Shown here in pieces: positions 47,269-58,874 of a stretch of 64,000 nt of DNA. The notes under the pieces were generated by a model, which did not search any database, was not told where the DNA came from, and was given only the letters and a program-made list of their open reading frames with translations. Each line of letters opens with the position of its first letter. Position 1 is the stretch's first letter. Source of the stretch: Thermothelomyces thermophilus ATCC 42464 (lineage: Eukaryota > Ascomycota > Sordariomycetes > Sordariales > Chaetomiaceae); NCBI RefSeq assembly GCF_000226095.1, contig NC_016473.1, forward strand, positions 4,588,001-4,652,000, read 5' to 3'. Made by a program: the position numbers and the translations under genes.

Positions 47269-49242
47269 ATGGCGTCAGACCCAAAGAGCGTCGCGGTCAG
47301 CGACGACGTGAACGCTATCGTCGAGGAGGGCAAGGAGTCCAAGCTGGCCCCGGTCCCTTCTATCCAGGACAAAGAGAAGGTCGGTGCCGTCGTCATCACG
47401 CCCGACGGCGGGAGCCCGACCGAGGAGGAGCTGCATACTCTGCGGCGGGTGCCTGACAAGATCCCCTGGAACATTTACACCATCGCATTCATCGAGCTGT
47501 GCGAGCGCTTCTCGTACTACGGCACTACCGCCGTGTTTACCAACTTCATCCAGCAGAAGCGGCCCGAGGGCTCGTCGACCGGTGCTAGCTACGACATCGA
47601 ACATGGCCAGGCCGGCGCCCTCGGTCGCGGCCAGCGGACCGCGTTTGCCCTGACCACCTTCAACTCGTTCTGGCAGTACACCATGCCCCTGTTTGGCGCC
47701 TACGTCGCCGACAGCTTCCTCGGCCGCTACCGAACCATCGGCTTCGCGCTCCTGGTGGACATCTTGGGTCACATCATCCTCATCATCTCGGGCCTTCCCC
47801 CCGTCATCAAGAACCCCAACGGCGCCCTTGGCGCTTTCATCATCGGTCTCGTCCTGATGGGCGTCGGCACCGGCGGCTTCAAGCCCAACGTCAACCCCCT
47901 CATTGTCGAACAGCTCGACCTCGAGCGGATGGTCGTCAAGACGCTCAAGAGCGGCGAGCGCGTCATTGTCGATCCCGCGACCACGGCGTCGCGCGTCTAC
48001 CACTACTTTTATTTCTTCATCAACATCGGCGCCCTGTGCGGCCAGCTCTCCATGGTCTACTGCGAGCATTACGTCGGCTTCTGGCTCTCGTACACGCTCC
48101 CCACCGTCCTCCTGTGTCTCTGCCCGCTCGTCCTGCTGTGGGGTCGCCGCCGCTACAAGCGCGTTCCCCCGCAGGGCTCCGTCCTCGGCCGGGCCTTCAG
48201 GCTGTTCTTCCTCGCCAACAAGGGCCGCTGGTCCATCAACCCGGTCAAGACGTACCGGCAGCTGCACGACGGCACCTTCTGGGAGAGCGTCAAGCCGTCC
48301 AGGTTCGACCCCGCCACGAGGCCCAAGTGGATGGACTTCAACGACGCATGGGTGGACGAGGTCCGCCGTGGCTTCAATGCCTGCGGCGTCTTCTTGTGGT
48401 ATCCTCTCTTCTGGCTGTGCTACAATCAGAGTAAGTTGTTATTTTTTTTCTTTCAACCCTTCCCCCCTCCCCCCCCCCCCTTTCTCTCTCCCCCCCCCCC
48501 CCTCTCTCTCCCCCTCTCTCCCTCCCTGGCTAACCAACGATTCTCAGTCAACAACAACTTGGTCTCGCAAGCGGCCACTATGAAGGTGGGCGGCGTCCCC
48601 AACGACGTGTTGACCAATCTCAACCCCTTCGCCCTCATCATCCTGATCCCGATCCTGGACGTGTTCATCTACCCGGCCCTGCGGAGGATACGCATCAACC
48701 CGACTCCGCTCCGGCGCATCGCCGTCGGCTACTTCGTGGCCGCGTCGGCCATGATCTGGGCCTGCGTCATCCAGTACTACATCTACAAGAAGAGCGAGTG
48801 CGGCAAGTACGCCAACGGCAAGTTCCCCGACGGGACCGAGCGCGAGTGCGCCGACGTCGACATCAGCATGTGGGCGCAGACGGGCTCGTACGTGCTCATC
48901 GCCTTCTCCGAGATCATGGCGTCCATCACGAGCCTCGAGTACGCGCACTCCAAGGCGCCCGCCAACATGCGCTCCATGGTCCAGGCCGTCGCCCTCTTCA
49001 TGAACGCCATCTCGTCCGCCATCGGCTTCGCCCTCGTCTCGCTCGCCGACGACCCCCTGCTGGTGTGGAACTACGCCGTCGTCGCCATCCTCGCCGCCAT
49101 CGGCGGCACCATGTTCTGGCTGCAGTTCCGCCACCTCGACAAGCAGGAGGACGAGCTCAACATGCTGCCCAAGGGCGAGGTGGGCAGTGCCGTGGCCGTG
49201 GCCAAGTTCGAGGAAGACGAGAAGTCAGAGGCGAAGGTCTGA
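47269..49242 (+). CDS. PTR2: PTR2-type peptide transporter (POT family)
   Basis: Proton-coupled di/tripeptide uptake at the plasma membrane. Two exons (47269-48430, 48548-49242) give 618 residues. POT family marks are IELCERFSYYG (the ExxERFxYYG proton site), QYTMPLFGAYVADSFLGRYRT, GTGGFKPNVNPLIVEQ, and YHYFYFFINIGAL (the FYxxINxG signature). About twelve helices can be drawn, with the large central loop before RRGFNACGVFLWYPLFWLCYNQ. The 117-bp intron (48431-48547; GTAAGT donor, long C/T tract) is a multiple of three with no in-frame stop, so retention would insert a Pro-rich stretch. Removing it restores NQINNNLVSQAATM, typical of the family. Acidic N- and C-terminal tails are cytosolic. 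Confidence 0.95.
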   Translation: MASDPKSVAVSDDVNAIVEEGKESKLAPVPSIQDKEKVGAVVITPDGGSPTEEELHTLRRVPDKIPWNIYTIAFIELCERFSYYGTTAVFTNFIQQKRPEGSSTGASYDIEHGQAGALGRGQRTAFALTTFNSFWQYTMPLFGAYVADSFLGRYRTIGFALLVDILGHIILIISGLPPVIKNPNGALGAFIIGLVLMGVGTGGFKPNVNPLIVEQLDLERMVVKTLKSGERVIVDPATTASRVYHYFYFFINIGALCGQLSMVYCEHYVGFWLSYTLPTVLLCLCPLVLLWGRRRYKRVPPQGSVLGRAFRLFFLANKGRWSINPVKTYRQLHDGTFWESVKPSRFDPATRPKWMDFNDAWVDEVRRGFNACGVFLWYPLFWLCYNQSKLLFFFFQPFPPPPPPFLSPPPPLSLPLSPSLANQRFSVNNNLVSQAATMKVGGVPNDVLTNLNPFALIILIPILDVFIYPALRRIRINPTPLRRIAVGYFVAASAMIWACVIQYYIYKKSECGKYANGKFPDGTERECADVDISMWAQTGSYVLIAFSEIMASITSLEYAHSKAPANMRSMVQAVALFMNAISSAIGFALVSLADDPLLVWNYAVVAILAAIGGTMFWLQFRHLDKQEDELNMLPKGEVGSAVAVAKFEEDEKSEAKV

Positions 49243-50712
49243 TCTCAGACTTCCATCTGTGGTCCGAGATTTTGTTGTTCTCTCTCTCTCTCTCCCTCTC
49301 TCTTTTTTGTCCTGGGCTGCGTATGAAGAAGGTGTGGAATTTGGAACGGAGTGTTTGAACCATGCTGCAGCCTTGGATATCATGTCTTGTCTTAGTGTTG
49401 CAGTCGAGTAGCGGTGGTTATTCTTGTTTTTTTTTTTTCTCATTAGTGATACCAACTTATCGTTTGTCGCCCAGAGGCAAATGGCGAATCTTGATGAATG
49501 AGAGGAAGTAGAGACCAAACGGTTTTGGCCGGAAACTAGGTTCTTGCTACAATATCCCTCATCTAGGTACCTTAGGTACATACCTTAGCTGTGACCGTCC
49601 CTGCATTTTGAAGGCAGGTAGGTGGGAATGGCATTCCCAGGCCGTGAGGCACTTGCCCTGTCGAGCACTATCTGCCTATCTGCCTGCCTGCCTGCCCGCC
49701 TGCCCAGGTTTCGTGACCTACCCGACCCGAGAAGTTGGAGCCAAGGCACAACCGCCAGGCGGCTCAGGTTGCACAGCATACTTCGGGTAGTTTCCTACTT
49801 ACCTAAGGTACCGTGACCTTACTAGTCGCAGTGCTCACACAACTCGCCGGCATCAACAAACCCAAACACAGGGCATTTCAGCGAGGCTGATCCCTCAGCC
49901 ACACTACACTACCCCGCAGTCGTGCGCTGTCCGACCTTCGTCTTTCTGTGCTCGATCTAAGTGCCAGCGAACTCTCGAGTCTCAATTGTGATTCACGGCA
50001 GTCCCCAACTCTTCCTGATCAAGAGACTGCGCGAAACCGACTCTCCATCCGCGCCACGGCTGCTACCTCGAATCATCGGCAACCCTGCGTCTAACAGAGC
50101 ACCGCCAACGGAGCGCTACCTGCTCCCGGTCTTTGCGCCCTGCTACGCCTTTGTGGTCACGGACGAGACAACAATTTCTAGGGCATCCGCACTCGTTCCG
50201 CGCCATGGACAGACTTGTGGTGAATTCGACCCGCGTTATTCTCCCGACTTCGCCCAGGTCAAGTGCCGGACCTGCGGCGCGGTTTACAGCATCCCCTTTT
50301 ATCCGCATGCCCTTCCCCCAATCCGTCGTAATCGGAGTCCAGAACAGCCAGATAAGCTCTGCCCGCAATGGAACAGCGACCCAACTTCGGCGAGGTTCGG
50401 CCGGTTGAGGCCTGGGCCACGTATTCAACCTCAAACATGTGATCCTCCCTGCTTCGGGTGCGACGTTCTGTTGCGGATCGCAGAGCACTTGAGCCTTGAC
50501 AAACTTTTCTTGTTCTTTTATGTTTCCTTTGGTTCTTTTATGGGATTTTGCTTCCTAAGACTCAGCTGGGACCTTCTACATAAAAACGTGGCGATGGTGT
50601 ACACCGCCCATGGTGAGAAAAACAGCTCTTCTTCCTCTCCCAAGAATTCAAAGATTACGTACGGTGTTGACCATAGGCACTCAACCTCCTTACCACAGGC
50701 ACTCCAAATCCG
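49243..50712. other. Intergenic / 5' part of the HET-domain locus
   Basis: The left part is the PTR2 3' UTR, with a CT run (49276-49302). A palindromic TACCTAAGGTA-like word occurs near 49797-49811 and related words near 49565-49580. From about 49960 an open frame with Cys pairs (VKCRTCGAVY; CDPPCFGCDVLL) runs toward the HET domain and may be its old N-terminal region. Its start is not clear. Confidence 0.5.
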
Positions 50713-52213
50713 GTGGGTCTTACTGGCCATTATTCTGCCATGTCCAGGGGTTTTTCTGCTGTCATGGATCGTGCCCGCCTCCGGTTGGACCAATGTCTCA
50801 AGAGACACGCGGGATGTAGCCCCAGCGCTGATTCACTGCTACCGACGAGGGTACTCGATCTGGATTCTGCTGACCCTAATTCTATTAGCCTGCGCGAATC
50901 GCAAGCTGAGAGAGCCAGGTATATCTGTCTCTCGTACTGCTGGGGACGTTCCGAGTTTCTCAAGACCACGCGGGAGAGCCCCGAATGCCACAAACGAGGC
51001 ATCAGCCTTGCTGAGCTACCACAAAGTTTCTACGACGCTGTCCGAATTGTTCGCGCGCTAGGGGTACGGTATTTCTGGATCGACTCGCTCTGCATCATCC
51101 AGAACGACGTGGACGATGCCGATTGGAAGCGTGAGTCGGGTCGCATGGCCGACGTCTTCCGCACTTCATACCTCACCGTGGCTTTGACATGGGCCGTCTC
51201 GGCCAACGACGGCTGTTTTGCCCCTCCGGTGTATAGAGAAACCCATATCGCGCCCTTTGCGATGGAGCTAGTCCCTCACTTTTCGCAACAAGCCACGGTC
51301 AAAAACTCGAGTCACTTTCCCGTGCTAGCACGAGGCTGGGTATACCAGGAGTGCATGCTATCGCCCAGGATTCTCCAGTTCGGCCGGCAGGAGAGGCTCT
51401 GGGAATGCCGCGGACACCGGACATGCGAGTGTGGGCAGGCATCCAACTCGGTGTCTGAGATGTCAAAGGACAAGTTTCATGAGGTGACTTTCGATGACGA
51501 TGATTATGTACAGTGCCTCTGGCGCAGAATGGTCGTCGAACACTCGAATCTGCAGTTAACCTACCCTACCGACAGACCACACGCACTCTCCGGGCTGGCT
51601 GAGGAGGTGCGGCGCCACACGAAGCAGGAGTATATGGCCGGCCACCGGAGAAACACGCTGGTGCAGGATATGTGCTGGTACCGGCCCGAACGGCCCCAGC
51701 ATACCACTGCCGTTAGGAGCCGCCCGGCGAAAGCCGACCTGGTCTTGGGCATCGGTTAACGGCCCCGTCAGTTATCCAAGTATAGTGCTTGACTCCATCT
51801 CTGCCATGGAGCTATATGTCGATGTGCTCGACGCCAGATGCTCGTCGCCGGATTCCCAATCCACGGAGCAGGCTGAAGGCGGGTTCATTGAACTGAGGTG
51901 TCTTTTGATTCCCGTCCACGTCACAGAAGACAACCTGATTTTGATGGATTCTTCGTATTCATTCTCATTCTCATACTACCCGGATTGGAAATGGCAGACA
52001 AAAGAGCCATGGAAGGGTTATGTAATTCCCCTGCTGATGCCGAAGAAGGACAGCAATGTGCAGCTGCTCGTAGTCCGGCCTAGAGCTCAGGGTTCCGAGG
52101 AAATGGTCCGGATGGGGATAGCGACTGAAACAGCGTTAGATCATCGCGGATTCTACGTGGTAATCAGAGGGTATATCAGGATGGGAATGCAGAAAAAGGT
52201 GAGGATTATATGA
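50713..52213 (+). pseudogene. HET-domain protein gene, looks broken
   Basis: The HET domain (PF06985) is unmistakable: RYICLSYCWG (about 50916), then LPQSFYDAVRIVRALG, YFWIDSLCIIQND and DWKRESGRMADVFRTSYLTVA. Downstream is the family's second block, RGWVYQECMLSPRILQFG. A preceding CLKRHAGCSP and LLPTRVLDLDSAD segment is also typical. HET proteins act in heterokaryon incompatibility, where unlike partners trigger cell death after fusion. The C-terminal part continues in a different frame, with a family-like WSWASVNGPVSYPS and a sheet-rich tail, so the gene looks broken with at least one frame discontinuity. The N-terminus is unclear. Such genes often decay and vary between strains. Confidence 0.8.
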
Positions 52214-53721
52214 GGCTCGAGCAGGCTGGAGTGGCGACCACTTGATGGTGTGGAGGTTCACGGAGAACGGCTTGTTAGCCAGATACTGTCAATCAGCAAG
52301 TTGGAGCTCAGAAAGTCGAGGTTGTCAGAGCCAGAGTTGAGCTATACTCATTATTCTCCCTTTGGCACGATCTACAGTATTGGTTTCTCATTGGTGCACT
52401 ACCAATCTCACTCAACTCGGCTGTAAACTGAAGGGATTAAACAGTCCCGCGAAGCCGCTGGAAGCTGAAGCATTTAAGGGTGGAGGGCGCGGGCTGAACA
52501 CGGTGTGTGGCGAGGCGCAGAAAGTCACAGAGATCTGGATTGAAGCCGAATAAGTGTGGGCATCATGATTGCCACGAGGTCTTGGATGGGCAGCAGAGAT
52601 TCGGGCTGGATTACTGGTTACCTAGACAGGCCGACGTAACTCCCACCCCCTTACCACAGTGCCCCCTTAACCCTTGGCTAGGAACAGAGTTACAGCCTCA
52701 TTCTTCTAAGCGTGCGGGGGAATTCGACACAGTGAGGGAACATAGCAAAAGAAGAGAGAAAGAGAAACATCATGTTCGTTCGCCCCTGCTGTCACCGTTC
52801 AGCGGAAGCTCTCGGCCACGATCAAAAGAAGCAAACCAACACACAGAGAAAAGGGGCAGAAAGACACAGAAAAATTTCCGAGTTTGGAACTACAGATGGC
52901 TACCCATGCTCTGCAGTAACTCCCGTCACCCGCTCCCTTCCCAAACCCACCACAAAAGAGAACTGGATCAGAACACAGCGGATATGACAGACGAGATCGG
53001 CAGCGATGAGGCCCCCGGGGCATACGAGAAGCAGAAAAACAGCAGATCCCAGTCCTGACTTAGCTATCCGTATCTCCACGCATATCTGGTATTGAACGTC
53101 ACAAACCACCACAGCAGGAAAACAGAAAAAAAAAAAAAAAATAGAGGGAAGAAAATAAGGGTGGGGGTGTGCGGGAAACAGACGAGGAGGACGATATGAC
53201 AAGAGAACAAACAACAAGGGGTTTGAGATAATAAGCTCTCCCCTCCTTCCAAAAAAAACACAACGCCGGTTTCTCCATCGCAGACCATCGCCAAACATCA
53301 GCAACAAGAAGACCCTGTCCCTTCCGAAGAGAGAGAAAGAGAAAAAAAATCCCGTCCTTGCGCCCGTTGTATTCCCTCCCCCGTCGCTTCCTACCAAGCT
53401 GGTGTGGTGAGCGACCCGCCCGGGTATCCCTCGCGCCATCGCCTCCGCAAAAACACACTGGTGTTTTTCGGTCTCTCTCTCTCCCCTCGCCGCTAAACTT
53501 GGGCCAGACCTCTTTCAAGAAAGAAAAGAAAAAAAATTGCCAGCCGTCCGTCGGTTCTCGTCACACAAACCACCACCTTTCCCCCACCAGTCCCCCGGTT
53601 TCGTCCTATCCGCCTTTCCGCCTCAACCCAAAATAAGGGGGTTGATGAGCCTCTCTTCTTCCGAGGAGCGGGCGAAGCCAGGAAAAAAAAGAGGGAATGA
53701 AAACATCCGGGAATATTAGAT
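52214..53721. other. Intergenic between HET locus and unknown protein
   Basis: No gene is supported. The right half (53060-53720) has many A/T and C/T runs, as expected for the 3' region of the minus-strand gene. A frame at 52507-53058 shows Lys/Arg/Ser-rich, non-conserved-looking sequence. Confidence 0.55.
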
Positions 53722-54951
53722 TCAAATTGTCGGACTCGCCGGGAAACTCCTCAGGCCGCCGCCACCGCCGATGCTCATGTCCCCGCTCCCCGTCCGCCTC
53801 AGCGCCTGGGTCATGGTCTCGATGGCAATCTCGCCGTTGACGGTCCCCCCGCCGGCGCCGGGGGACGACAGCTGCATGCTCAGCAGGCTGGTGGGGCTGC
53901 CGAGGGACGAAGGGGCCCTCCCGGCGGGGGAGGAGCCGCGGACGCGGGCGGCGGCGGCGGCGGCGGAGAGGTCGAAGCCCTGGACGGACCCGCTCTTGCT
54001 GGTGGGCGGGCTGACACTGCCCGGGCGGCCGGTGCCGGAGGAAGAGACGGGGGAGCGGATCGGGGAGGCGGAGCGCGGGTGGTTGGCCCCCGCGGAGGCC
54101 GAGGCGGCGGCGTGTGGGAAGGAGGAGAGGCCGGCAAGGTACGTGCTCTCGCGCGAGGGGCTGCCGCCGCCGGCGCCGAAGAAGCGCTCGTTCTGGCTCT
54201 GCTCGGCCAGGACGACGTCGGCGAAAGAGATGAAGGAGAGGCGGCGGACGTCGGTGGTGTCGAAGCTGCCGTAGTTGGACGCCGTCTCGGCGGTGGCTGG
54301 GGTGGCGGCCGCGGCCGGGTTGGTGTTGTTGTCGGAGGCGGAGAAGGCGGCGAGCTCGTCGGCCCAGGAAGCCTCGGTCGGCGCGGCCGCGGGGTAGGGG
54401 CCGAGGCCGCCGGTCACGGCGAGGGCGGCGGGCTGGTGCGAGGTGTGAGTGATGATCTCGACGGAGTCGGGGTTGAGATGGTCGTCGGTGATGGCCTCCG
54501 AGGAGGCGTCGAGGACCGGGGGGACGTGGTTCTCAGTCCGGATGTGCGAGGGGATGGCGGGGGAGCTCGGGATTAGGGAGGTGGCGCTTTCTTGGACGTC
54601 GCGCTCGAAGATCTGGCTGCCGGCGGGCGAGGCGAGGCGCGGGGACGAAGCGAAGCCCGGACGGCCCGGGGAGGAGGGCGATAAGGGGGGGTGGTCTGTC
54701 CGGACGGGGGACGCCGCCGTTGTGCGGCCTGTGGCCGGCGGCGGGGGCTTGCTGCTGGGAGGCGCGGCCTTGGCGGGCGCCTCCGTCGTCTTCTTCTTGC
54801 CGAACCCGAACAGGCTGCGCCTCTTCTTCTTCTCAAGCTCCCGCTGGGCATCGCCGCTGGTCGCGCCTGGATCTCGCTGCGGGTCCGACGACTCGGCTAG
54901 CGCTGGAATTGCACCGCGGCCCTGGGCGGGCGCTGCGGTCGCGAGGCTCAT
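53722..54951 (-). CDS. Unknown Ser/Pro/Ala-rich protein
   Basis: The frame gives 409 residues from the ATG at 54951 (MSLATAAPAQGRG). An in-frame extension to 55008 exists but lacks ATG support. I do not know a named family. Most is low-complexity Ser/Pro/Ala/Gly. Three stretches look constrained: a basic KKKRRSLFGFGKKK near residue 45, the central DVRRLSFISFADVVLAEQ, and a C-terminal EIAIETMTQALRRTGSGDMS. I recall similar LSFISFADVV and ALRRTGSGD motifs in conserved proteins of filamentous ascomycetes, with no assigned role. RRLSF is a basic-directed kinase-type site. There are no membrane helices and no introns. Strong third-position GC supports coding. Confidence 0.75.
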   Translation of the reverse strand: MSLATAAPAQGRGAIPALAESSDPQRDPGATSGDAQRELEKKKRRSLFGFGKKKTTEAPAKAAPPSSKPPPPATGRTTAASPVRTDHPPLSPSSPGRPGFASSPRLASPAGSQIFERDVQESATSLIPSSPAIPSHIRTENHVPPVLDASSEAITDDHLNPDSVEIITHTSHQPAALAVTGGLGPYPAAAPTEASWADELAAFSASDNNTNPAAAATPATAETASNYGSFDTTDVRRLSFISFADVVLAEQSQNERFFGAGGGSPSRESTYLAGLSSFPHAAASASAGANHPRSASPIRSPVSSSGTGRPGSVSPPTSKSGSVQGFDLSAAAAAARVRGSSPAGRAPSSLGSPTSLLSMQLSSPGAGGGTVNGEIAIETMTQALRRTGSGDMSIGGGGGLRSFPASPTI

Positions 54952-57900
54952 CTTGTTCGAGGATCCAAGGTTGGGGGGGGGGGGTTCGCGCGGCTGATGG
55001 TACCGCAACGCCGTCGTCTGATGTATTTCCTCTGTGTATGTACCAAGGCGAACCTGTTAGCAATGCGGTCGCTTATTACGAACGGAGGATCGTCGGGCTT
55101 TTTGACTGGTAATCCCAAGCTATGGTTCGTGCGCTAGCAAAGTGGGATAGGCACGGGATCTCGCGACAAGGAGAAAAGGGACCGGTTGTGTGCGACGAGT
55201 GGACAGACGAGGACCCGCGCTCCCGATTCGCCGCAGATATATCGACGAAAAAAAAGGGACTCCGTGTCGGGAACCAATGACGAACGAAACGGGTACGGTC
55301 ATACCTTGGTCTGAACCCGGCTCCGTGCGACGCTGAAACCGCTGGGCAACCGACCAAAAATTGGACACAATCTTTGCTGCTGTATGTTTCGTTTCGGAGC
55401 CGCAGGGTACTAACTATTGAGAACGGATACGGAAGGAGTGTATGTACTGCGTTTTCGTGTATGTATGGACTGGTTCCTCTCGGTACGGGCTTTCGGGTTG
55501 GCGCAGAGCGTGACGCAGAGATGCAAGAATAGGTGTGGGCGGCGTTTCCTGCTTGGTCTTGGTTCCTGGATCTAAAACTCGTCTCTTGCTCTCTTTCTTC
55601 GCCTGCCAGATTCGGTCGGCTTCCAGTGAGACAGACCCTGACTCTCCGCACGCGCCCAGCGAAATGCAAGACAATGAGGACCGCGCTAATCCCAAAGTTG
55701 CTGCTGCTGCGGCGGCGGCGGCGTGACTGCGCTGTTTGGGGAGGTGTGCGTTATTATAAGGAGGGAGGGAGAGGAAAAAAGAAGCTAAAGAGGGTTCGTC
55801 GCAAATGCACGCTTTTGGCTTGTCGTTGTTTTCGGGCAGCGAAGGGACGAAGCGACCCGGTGACCTCGGGGACGCAAATCGCGATCAACAGGGAATGACG
55901 CTGTAGTGGCAACGCTTCGAGGGCTAAAAAGGAGGGGCATGATCGCAGCCGGTTCCTTACGCGCTATTATGGAGTACTGGGTAACTATGTAAGCGACGTA
56001 ATGCAGGCCAGCAGCAGGGCCAGACCCACCTTACCCACGGGTGCTACACTGTAAATGGATTACCGGTGGGACTTTTTACGACCTTTCCATCACTTTAAAC
56101 TACGGATTACTAGTGTACCAAACCAGCAGAGTACCTACAAGAAAGCTACCAAGGACGTACGTACCCGTACAGCACCTACTTAAGGTGCCTACCCATGCGC
56201 ACCTACAGCCTTCCATGTGTAAGGTATGCACTTGCTGTACATAGTAGTGTAGGTCTCGGGAGGAACCAGAGTATTGAATCAATGCCAACAAAAACCCTAC
56301 GCTATGCAAACTCGACCCTTGTAGGTCGAGCACCTGGTACCACAGGTACGCTGACATTCCAAGTCATTGGGCATGAACCCCGAAATTTGCAGCCCCTGAC
56401 TGCGCCCCCGGGGCCCCGACCTTCCTTGCTTGTGCTGACAACATTGGATGGGCCTTTGTATCGAATATTAGTTATATCTTAAAACAAAACATATTTTTGT
56501 ACCGTAAAGCTCGCCTGTGCTATCTAAATATAGGTATCTACTGTGTACGCATTGTAAAATGCTATCCGAACCAAGACCGGCATCATCCGGATGCGTGCCG
56601 GGGGCCACTCGTCTCGATGACGGGTAATCCGACTCCCATCAGATAATGATGATAATTAACACTTTGCTTGTGCGTCCATTTCGTATCGCATCCGATGTTC
56701 CATCTCGCAGCGGTGCTGTGGCTGAGCCTCTACCGGCAGCCCTCAGGGTGTCATCTCGGCTGCCAAGCGGCGAGCCGTCGGTTCGACCTGGCCGTGGGGA
56801 GCCTCAGCCTCGCGCGGTCTCGGGTGTTTGATCTCGCCGCCCTCGTCCGCGCTGTTGTCTTGTTCCGAGCCCGCTGGATGGCACTTTGTGCGCCGGCGAA
56901 GGAACAACCAGACAGCTGCTGTGATGAGCGCCCCTTCCCGCGATCGCAGCAACTGGGACGGACCCGGACTCCGTCTCTCCGTTGACGGGGGCGCTAGAAG
57001 CCGTGGATGACCCGGTTTGCCTCGAACCTGATACACAAGCAACCCGTTCGGGATGGGGTGTTCCGAGATCCGCAATCGTGAGCCTGAATGATCCATTGGT
57101 GCCTGAGCCGCCGCAGCAAACATATGTCGCCGTTATCTGTCACCTAACGTTACCCGCTTGTCGCTTAGTCTATTAGACTAATCCGAAAAGACAAACCGCT
57201 CAAACTCTGAGTGTAAGAGCTGTTCCGGGGCGGAGGAAGATTGTTGTGCATCATACTCCGTACGGCTTGGGCGGTGTTTTTGTTGAATCCAATCGCAAGC
57301 TCGGGACTAGGCAAGAATAAGGTGATGCTTGCAAATCAAACAGAAGAAGAAAAGAAAAAGACAAACCAAAAAGAAAGAAAAACCCTTTAGGTTTCTGATC
57401 GCTCAGCTCACATTGGGAGCAGACAAGGGAACGCATGTTTGTTGTCTCGGCCGCGCAGTCGTTGCATTGCGCTCACTGAGGAATTCGAAGCTGTTGTGGG
57501 TATCGTGAGGAGGGACCTAGCTCGATTTGCCTCGGGCATCTGGTGCATTCTGTCCGCTACCTTCCCTGCCGGAATAGGTCTCTCATATCTGTAATGATAT
57601 CTTCCACCCCAGAGTTTGTAGTGTAGTATACGTCCGTACGCTGCTTCGCGCTCTTGAAAGACAGACCGAGACCATCAGAGCAAGCAACCAGGCACGGCCC
57701 GCCGACCGGGGCCCCACCGGAGCGGGAGCGCGGAGACGTGGAGCAACAAACTCGGCCCAGTGATGATTGGCCAGACACTGGCCCAGCTGTGCTAAACCAA
57801 AGTGAGCGGGCGGACCACGTGACAAGCTTCCGGACGTGCCCGAGAAAAAGTTGATTGCATCGCGACTCCAAATTGGACCGCACGTATCGTCGTTGTCGAG

Positions 57901-58142
57901 CGTGAAGGTGGTGGACGGCGGCCGCTGACGAGAACGAGACCGATCCTGCAACCAATTGCAGCCGCTCCAGCTCTTCCTTTACTTTGTATCGCAGCAGGTC
58001 GACTCTCTTTTTCATTTTCTCAATCGCCTCTGCAGCCGTGCCTTCCTTTCACATCACGCACACGACAAAACACGCCTTCCCTCGTCCTCGTCCTCGTCCT
58101 CCTCCTCCTCCTCCTCTCTTCCTCCTTCCCAAATTCGCTACG
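54952..58142. other. Intergenic, divergent promoters
   Basis: This 3.2-kb spacer separates the unknown protein (-) from mL58 (+). It contains a G-run near 54974-54986, TACTCCGTA at 57254-57262, and CT-rich DNA (CCTCGT/CCTCCT repeats, 58081-58115) just before the mL58 start. No reading frame is convincing. Confidence 0.55.
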
Positions 58143-58874
58143 ATGGAGGCCGTCGCAACAAGACCAGCCCTCGCCTGCTGTCGTCGGGCCGTGACCTCGG
58201 GTATCCGCCACAAGTCGACCGCCGCCCGGACACGGCGCGCCCTCAACATCCCGCCGCACCCGTCATTCCTCAACTCCGGCAGCGACCGCCCGACAACGGA
58301 CGAGATCATCTACAACCCGCCCTCGTCCGCCGCTTCCGTCTACCACACGCCCTTCAAGTTCCTGCCAAAATCCGACCCCCGCCGCCGAGCCAACCTCGCC
58401 TCGGAGCTCCTCGCGTCCTCTACCACCATCCAATACCCTTCTTCTTCTTCTTCTTCCTCCTCCTCCTCCTCCTCTTCCGCCTCTTCCGCCTCCTCCGCCG
58501 CCGCCACATCGACGCAACAACCATCAGAAAACTCGTCGTCCGCATCATCATCATCATCATCAGATGAAGTCCCGTTCCCCTCGATCGAGGGGCCCCCCCG
58601 CCACAAGGCGCGGCACCACCTGACCAAGGCGGACATCGAGGAGATGCGGCGGCTGCGGGCCCAGGACCCGGCGACCAACACGGTCCAGGCGCTCTCGGCC
58701 CGGTTCCAGTGCAGCAAGCTGTTCGTCATGATGTGCTGCCAGGCGCCCAAGGAGCACAAGGACAAGGTCCGCGCCGACCTCGAGCGCACCAAGGAGCGCT
58801 GGGGCCCCCGCCGCCAGGCCGCCCGCGAGGAGCGCCGCGCCAGGATGGGCTTGCTCTTTGAGGGGCAGTTATAG
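58143..58874 (+). CDS. MRPL20: Mitochondrial large-subunit ribosomal protein mL58 (MRP-L20 family)
   Basis: This is a fungal mitochondrial 54S subunit protein, 243 residues from the ATG at 58143 (MEAVATRPALACCRRAV). The first 40 residues are Arg/Ser/Ala-rich without acids, fitting a mitochondrial presequence. The family block near the N-terminus is RRALNIPPHPSFL; the C-terminal block is HHLTKADIEEMRRLRAQDP, then FQCSKLFVMMCCQAPKEHK and RWGPRRQAAREERRARMG. Between them is a long Ser run from TCT/TCC triplets and a second from TCA triplets, probably an expanded disordered linker. The upstream in-frame ATG at 57984 would add 53 residues of Pro/Arg-rich sequence and is less likely. There are no introns. 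Confidence 0.9.
   Translation: MEAVATRPALACCRRAVTSGIRHKSTAARTRRALNIPPHPSFLNSGSDRPTTDEIIYNPPSSAASVYHTPFKFLPKSDPRRRANLASELLASSTTIQYPSSSSSSSSSSSSSASSASSAAATSTQQPSENSSSASSSSSSDEVPFPSIEGPPRHKARHHLTKADIEEMRRLRAQDPATNTVQALSARFQCSKLFVMMCCQAPKEHKDKVRADLERTKERWGPRRQAAREERRARMGLLFEGQL

Noticed and set aside
47275-48267. A 330-codon minus-strand frame
   Set aside because: Antisense to PTR2 exon 1 with no domain.
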